Assembly (NCBI GenBank): GCA_031278495.1 | Contig: JAITKG010000106.1 | Location: 1 to 10,969 of the forward strand | Length of the DNA: 10,969 nt | Origin: Prevotellaceae bacterium | GTDB lineage: Bacteria > Bacteroidota > Bacteroidia > Bacteroidales > UBA932 | Direction of reading: 5' to 3' | Position numbers and translations under genes: made by a program | Notes under the pieces: generated by a model | Told to the model about the DNA's origin: nothing | Database searches by the model: none | What the model saw: only the letters and a program-made list of their open reading frames with translations | Part shown: piece after piece, positions 6,071-10,969 of the stretch | How positions within the stretch are numbered: the first letter of the stretch is position 1 | Layout: every line of letters begins with the position of its first letter

Positions 6071-6838
6071 ATGACGCCGGTAACCGTATCCGCCGTATCG
6101 TACCTTAACACGGTGCCTTTCCTCCACGGGTTGAAACAATCCGCCATAGACAAGGCTATCCGGCTATCGCTGGCGCCGCCGGCAGAAAGCGCCGCCCTGT
6201 TTGAAGCCGGGCAAACCGACGTGTCGCTGTTGCCGGTAGCCGCTATTCCGCATTTATCTTCCTGCCATTTTATAAGCGATTATTGCATCGGGGCAAGCGC
6301 CGCCGTCCGCACGGTGGTATTGCTGTCGAATACGCCCTTGCCGGATATGCACACTGTTTACCTTGACCCGCATTCGCGCACGTCCGTCCTGTTGGTGCAA
6401 ATACTTGCCGGACGTTACTGGAACATCCGCCCGGCGTTCCTGCCGCTCGACCCGTCGCTGCTTCCCTTGAAAACAGGCGAGGGTTGCGTATTGATAGGCG
6501 ACAAAGTCTTTGACCACGAAACGCAATATACCTTCCGGTACGATTTGGCGGAAGCGTGGCTGCGCTTTACGGGCAAGCCTTTTGTATTTGCCGCATGGGT
6601 GAGCCGGGAAAAATTACCCGCCGGTTTTTTGCTCTCGTTTAACGAAGCATTGCGCTATGGCGTCACGCACATCGGCGAAGCCATTGCCGCCGAAGCCGCC
6701 CGCTTCGACGCCGCTTTAGCCGCCGGTTATTTAACGCACAATATTGATTACGCTTTCGACGAGGCGAAACGTCAGGGAATGGAACTCTTCTGGCAGTATT
6801 TGGCGCACGGCGCCGTTCCTAAATCCGTAAATCTGTAA
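6071..6838 (+). CDS. mqnA: Chorismate dehydratase MqnA (futalosine menaquinone pathway)
   Basis: Protein of 255 aa from ATG 6071. MqnA dehydrates chorismate to 3-[(1-carboxyvinyl)oxy]benzoate, the first step of menaquinone synthesis by the futalosine route. Seen: the N-terminal signature VSAVSYLNTVPF (6-17), the conserved DVSLLPVAAIPHL segment (about 49-61), AVRTVVLLSN, LDPHSRTSVLLV, and the C-terminal half with DLAEAWLRFTGKPFVFAAWVS. A TTG seven codons upstream (6050) was rejected as it adds only a poorly conserved tail. The last codons (PKSVNL and stop) are made of the TAAATCCG/TAAATCTG repeat. corA follows after 11 nt. Partners mqnB-mqnE are not in the window. Confidence 0.9.
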   Translation: MTPVTVSAVSYLNTVPFLHGLKQSAIDKAIRLSLAPPAESAALFEAGQTDVSLLPVAAIPHLSSCHFISDYCIGASAAVRTVVLLSNTPLPDMHTVYLDPHSRTSVLLVQILAGRYWNIRPAFLPLDPSLLPLKTGEGCVLIGDKVFDHETQYTFRYDLAEAWLRFTGKPFVFAAWVSREKLPAGFLLSFNEALRYGVTHIGEAIAAEAARFDAALAAGYLTHNIDYAFDEAKRQGMELFWQYLAHGAVPKSVNL

Positions 6839-6842
6839 ACAG
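6817..6842 (-). repeat. GATTTAC-type repeat at the mqnA stop, inverse of the tsaD-end copy
   Basis: On the plus strand CCTAAATCCGTAAATCTGTAAAC carries three TAAAT/TAAAC units and encodes the mqnA C-terminus and stop. Its complement contains GATTTACGGATTTA, identical to 5465-5478 in inverted orientation. No GGCTGRCGC core accompanies this copy. Confidence 0.65.
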
Positions 6843-6849
6843 GAAATTC

Positions 6850-7800
6850 ATGGTAACCATCTTTTATAAATCGGAAAAGCATATCCAAAATTCCAACGAC
6901 CTTTCGTTGTTGAACGAGTTAGGCTATAACGATATCCTGTGGATTGACCTGAACGAACCCGACGGCGACGAGAAACGGGCGGTAGAAGAATTTATCGAAA
7001 TATCGTTGCAGTCGCGGGCGCAAGCCGAAGAAATCGAAAGCTCGTCGCGCTATTCCGAAACCGACCATGCAATCTTTGCCAACAGCAACTTCCTGCTCGC
7101 CGCACCGGAAACGTATGTAGAAGAACCGGTGTCATTCATCATCGTACAGGAAATGCTGGTTACGCTGCACCATTCGCAACTGCGCAGTTTTTCCGACATT
7201 GAACGGCGGCTGCTTGCCAGCCACCGCATCTACCCGACCGGCTACCATTTGATGATTGCCATACTGGAAAACCGTATCGATATTGACGCCGACATGATAG
7301 AACTGCTGGCAAAGGACATTTCGCAATTGAATAAACGGATTGGCGCCAATGACAGCATCAACCAGGAAATTTTGTTGGACATAAACCAACTGCAAGAAAA
7401 TACAATGGTCATCCGCGAAAACATTATCGACAAGCAGCGGGTGGTTTCAAGCATCATGAAAAGCGATAAATTCCCCGGCGATATTTACCCCAAATTAAAT
7501 GTGCTTATCCGCGACGTCGGCTCGCTGATAAACCATACCGACTTCAGTTTTGAACGCTTGGAATACTTGCAAAACACCGTGCTGGGGTTGGTGAATATCG
7601 AGCAGAATAAAATTATCAAAGTATTCACCGTCGTAACGCTATTCTTCATGCCGCCGACGCTGATAGCAAGTATTTACGGCATGAACATCCAATTGCCTTT
7701 TGCCAACATAGGCGCATGGAGCTTCCCGGTTACGGTGGCAATGATGGTTTTATCATTTTTACTCACGTTAATATATTTCAAACGTAGAAAAATCTTATAG
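6850..7800 (+). CDS. corA: CorA family magnesium/divalent cation transporter
   Basis: Protein of 316 aa, a normal CorA length. It forms a pentameric inner-membrane channel for Mg2+ (possibly Co2+ or Ni2+). Seen: a long acidic N-terminal cytoplasmic domain, a stalk helix rich in I/L/N/E (about 150-245), TM1 (about 255-276) ending in the invariant GMN selectivity motif at residues 277-279 (YGMNIQLPF), a short outside loop, TM2 (about 290-309) and the basic tail KRRK. A weak SD-like AGGAAA precedes the ATG. It sits 11 nt after mqnA and 5 nt before the next gene, so it is in the same operon. Confidence 0.95.
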   Translation: MVTIFYKSEKHIQNSNDLSLLNELGYNDILWIDLNEPDGDEKRAVEEFIEISLQSRAQAEEIESSSRYSETDHAIFANSNFLLAAPETYVEEPVSFIIVQEMLVTLHHSQLRSFSDIERRLLASHRIYPTGYHLMIAILENRIDIDADMIELLAKDISQLNKRIGANDSINQEILLDINQLQENTMVIRENIIDKQRVVSSIMKSDKFPGDIYPKLNVLIRDVGSLINHTDFSFERLEYLQNTVLGLVNIEQNKIIKVFTVVTLFFMPPTLIASIYGMNIQLPFANIGAWSFPVTVAMMVLSFLLTLIYFKRRKIL

Positions 7801-7805
7801 TTTAT

Positions 7806-8807
7806 ATGAAATTCCGTTATTTATTTATTACTTTACTCTTTTTTGGAATACTCCTGTTTGCCATGCTGTCATTGGTATTGGAGGTATCGGAAGAAATGAA
7901 CAAACCGGTTTCCGCGCCTGTTGCCCATCCTGTTTCCGAACTTTCGCAGGCAACCGAACCGCCTGCCGACAAACCGGCGCAGGAAGTTGCCCCTGCGCCC
8001 GAACAAACGGCGACATCCGTTCAAACACCCGCTACAGTTACGCCTCCGGCGGTAAATGCACCCGCCGGCGATTTATACGACCCGCAGAAATGGGAGGCTA
8101 TCCGCAAAAAATACGCCGGCATACAGCCGGCAGAATGGGGCGAACAGGTCAGCGGCGCGGTGCAAAAAGTGAATGTTCCCCAGTCGAACGAACGGATATT
8201 GTTTTTAACATTTAATGTATATACAAAAAACCAGCCGGAGGTATTTAATTTTTTACGGCAACATAATATAAAAGCCACGCTCTTCCTTACCGGCACATGG
8301 GTGCGCCGGAATGCCGGGCAGGCGCGGGAAATAGGCGCATTGCCCGCGCTGTTTGAAATAGGAAACCACGGCAACCGGAATATCGCGTTATCGGTAAACG
8401 GCGCTGTTGCCTACGAACGCCGGGGAACCGGAAGCCTTGCAGCAGCGCTCGATGAAGTAACGGCGGGAGCCGAAATTATCAAAGACGCCACCGGGCAAAC
8501 GCCGCGTTATGTACGGTCGTTTTTCAACTATACCGACAACGTAGTGGTGGCGGCGCTGAAAGAAGCGGGAATAAAGACTATCGGCGTAACGGTCTTTGCC
8601 GACGGCGGCGGACTGTTCGGTACGGAAAAGATAAAAGACCAAATCCTGAACGCTCCCGGCGGCGCGATCATCCTGTTAAGCATCAATCCCAATTACCCGA
8701 ATATTTTCAACGGCTTGAAAGCGACTATTGAAGAAATCGAACAGCAAAAACTGCCGGTTCGTTTTGAACACCTGGTAAATTTTGAATCCTATTTCCACTA
8801 CCGGTAA
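7806..8807 (+). CDS. Membrane-anchored NodB-like polysaccharide deacetylase homologue, probably inactive
   Basis: Protein of 333 aa. Residues 5-26 form one hydrophobic N-terminal anchor, followed by a Pro/Ala/Thr-rich linker (about 33-88), then a NodB-homology fold from about 128 to 325. The fold is supported by ILFLTF, KATLFLTGTWVRRN, FEIGNH, IKDATGQTPRYVRS, LKEAGIKTIGVTV and GGAIILLS, which align with the family order. The usual catalytic residues are largely changed: Asn137 replaces the motif-1 Asp (TFNVYT for TFDxGx), His188 is kept but Asn192 replaces the second motif-2 His, motif 3 RPPYG reads RSFFN (Arg237 kept), and Ser292 replaces the motif-5 His. Likely an envelope-facing pseudoenzyme or carbohydrate-binding protein. 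The start codon lies 5 nt after corA. Confidence 0.8.
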   Translation: MKFRYLFITLLFFGILLFAMLSLVLEVSEEMNKPVSAPVAHPVSELSQATEPPADKPAQEVAPAPEQTATSVQTPATVTPPAVNAPAGDLYDPQKWEAIRKKYAGIQPAEWGEQVSGAVQKVNVPQSNERILFLTFNVYTKNQPEVFNFLRQHNIKATLFLTGTWVRRNAGQAREIGALPALFEIGNHGNRNIALSVNGAVAYERRGTGSLAAALDEVTAGAEIIKDATGQTPRYVRSFFNYTDNVVVAALKEAGIKTIGVTVFADGGGLFGTEKIKDQILNAPGGAIILLSINPNYPNIFNGLKATIEEIEQQKLPVRFEHLVNFESYFHYR

Positions 8808-8847
8808 CCCTTACCCGGCAACTGCGGCAACCGGTCGCCGAAACAGC

Positions 8848-10251
8848 ATGAAACGAAAACCGCTTCCAATTCTGGAAAACATACTGATTACAGGACTTGC
8901 CGCCGAAGGCAAATCGCTGGCGCATGTCGGCGGCAAAACGCTTTTTGTGCCGCATGCCGTTCCCGGCGATTTGGTGAACGTGCAACTCCTCAAAAAACGC
9001 AAAGGTTTTTTGGAAGGACGCATTGCACAACTGCTCGTCCCTTCGGAAGACCGCGTGGCGGCATTTTGCCCGCACTATGAAACCTGCGGCGGCTGTAGCA
9101 GGCAAACCCTGCCCTATCCAATGCAATTGCACTACAAACAGCAACAGGTTTTCGACCAGCTTACGCGTATCGGCAAGCTGGCGCTGCCGCCGTTGCAGCC
9201 CATCATCGGGGCGGAGCAAACCACGCATTACCGCAATAAATTGGAATTTACTTTTTCCAACAACCGCTGGCTCGCCGCTGCCGAAACTGCCGGCGGAAAA
9301 CCGGTGGATGAACGGCGTGCCCTGGGGTTCCATATTCCCGGACGGTTTGACAAAGTGCTCGACATCGACCGGTGCTACCTGCAAGCTGAACTGTCAAACA
9401 CGATCCGCACGGCTGTTAAAGCGTATGCCATCCAAAATAATTTGCCTTTTTTTGATTTACGCACCCAGCAGGGCTTGTTGCGTAACCTGATTATCCGCAA
9501 TACCGTTAAGGGCGAATGGATGGTTATCGTCGTATTTGCCTGTGCCGACCAGCCGGCGTGCGAAGCTTTGCTTGCTTTCCTGCAGCAGCGTTTCCCGCAG
9601 ATTACTTCATTGCTGTATGCCATCAACGGAAAACGCAATGACACGATTACCGACCTGCCGGTGCATACCTTTGCCGGCAGCAACTATATGGAAGAACAAA
9701 TGGAAGACCTGCATTTCAGGATAGGGGCAAAATCGTTCTACCAAACCAATTCATCACAGGCATGCCGCCTCTATGGCGTGGTGCGCGAAATGGCGCAACT
9801 CACCGGCAACGAAAATGTGTATGACCTCTATACCGGCGCGGGCACTATTGCGCTGTTTGTGGCGCGGCAGGCGCGGCAAGTAACCGGCGTGGAGTATGTG
9901 CCCGAAGCGGTGGAAGACGCCCGCTGGAATGCCGGGCGCAATAATATCCGCAATGTATCGTTCCATGCGGGCGACATGAAAGATATCCTCTGCGCAGGAT
10001 TTATACAGGCGCACGGCGCGCCGGATGTGGTAATTCTTGACCCGCCGCGCGCCGGCGTCCATCCCGGGGTGGCGGAAGCTTTGCTGCAAATACTTCCCCA
10101 GCGGTTAATCTACGTCAGCTGCAATCCCGCAACGCAGGCGCGCGATTTGGCGTTGCTCGCTGCGCATTATGCCATTGAACAGGTACAGCCGGTCGATATG
10201 TTCCCGCACACGCACCATGTCGAAAATGTGGTGAAATTAGTCGTAAATTGA
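8848..10251 (+). CDS. rlmD: 23S rRNA (uracil-C5)-methyltransferase, RlmD/RumA family
   Basis: Protein of 467 aa from ATG 8848. It makes m5U in 23S rRNA (U1939 in E. coli) using SAM. Domains in order: N-terminal TRAM domain (about 5-65), a [4Fe-4S] cluster set Cys74, Cys80, Cys83 (CPHYETCGGC) and Cys176 (DRCYLQ), a central domain, and a Rossmann methyltransferase with YDLYTGAGTIAL, DPPRAG (398-403), the nucleophile Cys425 in SCNPAT and general base Glu459 in HHVENVVKL. All catalytic residues are present. A TTG-initiated extension overlapping the preceding gene (8782) was rejected. It starts 40 nt after the deacetylase homologue and is the last gene of the operon. The TGA stop lies within a TTGAAA-type repeat. 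Confidence 0.93.
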   Translation: MKRKPLPILENILITGLAAEGKSLAHVGGKTLFVPHAVPGDLVNVQLLKKRKGFLEGRIAQLLVPSEDRVAAFCPHYETCGGCSRQTLPYPMQLHYKQQQVFDQLTRIGKLALPPLQPIIGAEQTTHYRNKLEFTFSNNRWLAAAETAGGKPVDERRALGFHIPGRFDKVLDIDRCYLQAELSNTIRTAVKAYAIQNNLPFFDLRTQQGLLRNLIIRNTVKGEWMVIVVFACADQPACEALLAFLQQRFPQITSLLYAINGKRNDTITDLPVHTFAGSNYMEEQMEDLHFRIGAKSFYQTNSSQACRLYGVVREMAQLTGNENVYDLYTGAGTIALFVARQARQVTGVEYVPEAVEDARWNAGRNNIRNVSFHAGDMKDILCAGFIQAHGAPDVVILDPPRAGVHPGVAEALLQILPQRLIYVSCNPATQARDLALLAAHYAIEQVQPVDMFPHTHHVENVVKLVVN

Positions 10252-10321
10252 AAATTGAAAGTTCGCCGGCGTGCCAGCCAGTCCATAATCCATTTTCAAC
10301 TTTCAACTTTCAACTTTCAAC
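10248..10321. repeat. Repeat-built long hairpin after rlmD with TTTCAAC array
   Basis: Four TTTCAAC units occupy 10294-10321. The arm TTGAAAATTGAAAGTT (10248-10263) pairs with 10298-10313 with one mismatch, enclosing a 34-nt loop that holds CGCCGGCG (10264-10271) and GGCTGGCAC on the minus strand (10271-10279), a one-mismatch copy of the family core. The left arm includes the rlmD stop codon. No T tract follows, so it is not a classic terminator, though it may protect the 3' end of the mRNA. Confidence 0.75.
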
Positions 10322-10363
10322 TATGTTTGTGCAAAACTGCTTGATAACATTCTGTGAAAACCC

Positions 10364-10394
10364 TTGCACCGTAAGGAAATTTAATGTAGCTTTG
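10364..10394 (+). promoter_or_regulatory. Promoter upstream of the CAGCA array and HU-related gene
   Basis: TTG (10364-10366) and TAGCTTTG (10387-10394) are separated by 20 nt, a good fit to the Bacteroidota -33/-7 promoter. Transcription should begin near 10400, directly before the CAGCA array, about 205 nt upstream of the HU-related ATG. Confidence 0.6.
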
Positions 10395-10411
10395 TGCTGC
10401 GCTGACGCAAT

Positions 10412-10451
10412 CAGCACAGCACAGCACAGCACAGCACAGCACAGCACAGCA
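10412..10451. repeat. Perfect pentanucleotide array (CAGCA)8
   Basis: Eight exact copies of CAGCA with no interruptions. GTGCTG (10394-10399) upstream is the inverse of the first units. A one-mismatch copy of the family core, CGCTGACGC (10400-10408), adjoins it. The lack of sequence decay implies recent expansion, so copy number may vary between cells or strains. No reading frame spans it convincingly. Confidence 0.9.
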
Positions 10452-10540
10452 GACTTTCCCGCTTAAATACTAAAAAAATCGAACAAAATTCCGGTGCGCC
10501 CTGTTTGGCCGTTGCCGCGATTTCTTTTGATTTTCCATAT

Positions 10541-10572
10541 CCCCGCTATGCTTTTGGCATGCGGGGTTTTTT
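10541..10572 (+). terminator. Intrinsic terminator within the HU-related gene leader
   Basis: Arms CCCCGCTATGC (10541-10551) and GCATGCGGGG (10557-10566) form a 10-bp stem with one bulged T and loop TTTTG, followed by six T (10567-10572). It lies 32 nt before the HU-related start and about 140 nt after the predicted transcription start. It could end a short RNA of about 170 nt or act as an attenuator. Between 10452 and 10540 no gene is seen. Confidence 0.8.
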
Positions 10573-10604
10573 ACTGTTTTATTCACCAAAAAAATTTATG
10601 TGTT

Positions 10605-10969
10605 ATGGCATTACTTTACAACAAAGTAGAGCGTGGCAATCCATTGGATAAGACCGCGCCGAAAAAATGGTATGCCGTCCTGAAAAGTTTGGGGCAAATT
10701 ACCGAAAGGGACGTGGCAATTATGGTTGCCGACGAAACCACCCTCAACCGCAAAGAAGCCGAACTGGCTTTAGACCAAATGGAAAAAGTGCTTATCAGGC
10801 TTTTGCTCGACGGGCACAGCGTCCAGTTAGGCGACTGGGGGTCGTTCCACCTTACCTGCAACAGTTCCCCTTCCGACACGAAAGAGGAAGTAACGGCAAG
10901 CAACATCACCAACCTCAACATCCGCTTTACGCCGGGAAAGGAATTGAAAGAAGCAATTAAGAAAGCTAC
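10605..10969 (+). CDS. HU-related DNA-binding protein, Bacteroidales type (3' end outside window)
   Basis: The frame is open for 121 codons from ATG 10605 to the window edge. It begins MALLYNKVERGNPLD and continues with PKKWYAVLKSLGQITERDVA, then VLIRLLLDGHSVQLGDWGSFHL and LNIRFTPGKELKEAIKKA. These match the HU-related family (TIGR01201-like) abundant in Bacteroidales: N-terminal MxxxYxxxxRxNPxxPxxPKKWY, helical body, and the GxxVxLGxxGxFxL arm base typical of HU/IHF. It likely binds DNA as a dimer, as a nucleoid protein or regulator. The overlapping ATG at 10598 is out of frame. No Shine-Dalgarno is seen; the leader is A-rich. It is not part of the rlmD operon, since a hairpin, a promoter and a terminator intervene. 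Confidence 0.85.
   Translation, partial: MALLYNKVERGNPLDKTAPKKWYAVLKSLGQITERDVAIMVADETTLNRKEAELALDQMEKVLIRLLLDGHSVQLGDWGSFHLTCNSSPSDTKEEVTASNITNLNIRFTPGKELKEAIKKA

Noticed and set aside
8782..8847. TTG-initiated extension of rlmD overlapping the previous gene
   Set aside because: The 22 extra residues are low-complexity and the internal ATG at 8848 directly precedes the TRAM domain.
8725..9384. A 219-codon minus-strand frame over the 5' part of rlmD
   Set aside because: It overlaps the TRAM and Fe-S region of rlmD and the end of the deacetylase homologue; no independent evidence supports it.
10248..10466. A 72-codon plus-strand frame across the rlmD 3' repeats and CAGCA array
   Set aside because: It is made almost only of repeat sequence, overlaps the promoter and has no domain or ribosome binding site.
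10400..10572. 6S RNA as identity of the putative short RNA
   Set aside because: The size would fit, but the 5' and 3' ends do not pair into a closing stem and no central bubble is apparent.

Overview
The window looks like a chromosomal segment of a Bacteroidota bacterium, probably Bacteroidales-like. Four things suggest this. Several gene fronts carry the Bacteroidota -7 promoter motif TAnnTTTG. Shine-Dalgarno sequences are mostly absent. The lipid-free secreted TPR protein and the FtcD resemble Bacteroidales forms. An HU-related DNA-binding protein of the Bacteroidales type runs off the right end. No phage, IS element, CRISPR array, tRNA or rRNA is visible. The genes are mostly housekeeping; the unusual content is between them.

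Left block, all on the minus strand: ridA (imine deaminase) and ftcD (glutamate formimidoyltransferase), 9 nt apart, then holA (DNA polymerase III delta) after a 109-nt gap filled by an octamer array, then a secreted TPR protein with its own promoter and a strong terminator-like hairpin after it. A leftward promoter at the extreme left probably serves a gene outside the window.

Middle: tsaD (tRNA t6A synthesis) reads rightward, divergent from ridA. A roughly 600-nt region without an intact gene follows. It holds a 48-codon remnant of a truncated gene with a perfect Shine-Dalgarno, a 21-bp minisatellite that reads as heptapeptides on the minus strand, an AT-rich array, and the mqnA promoter.

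Right block, plus strand: mqnA (futalosine-pathway menaquinone synthesis), corA (Mg2+ channel), a membrane-anchored NodB-like protein that has lost most catalytic residues, and rlmD (23S rRNA m5U methyltransferase), tightly spaced and probably one operon. After it come a repeat-built hairpin, a promoter, eight CAGCA copies, an intrinsic terminator, and the start of the HU-related gene.

The main discovery candidate is a family of composite intergenic repeats. Short tandem arrays with different units (period 7-9) lie directly 5' of a shared GC-rich core, GGCTGRCGC, in the same relative orientation. The core occurs five times exactly and twice with one mismatch, all outside intact genes. Arrays of this kind abut or contain the stop codons of five genes (TPR gene, ftcD, tsaD, mqnA, rlmD), and one core sits exactly where the remnant gene is cut off.
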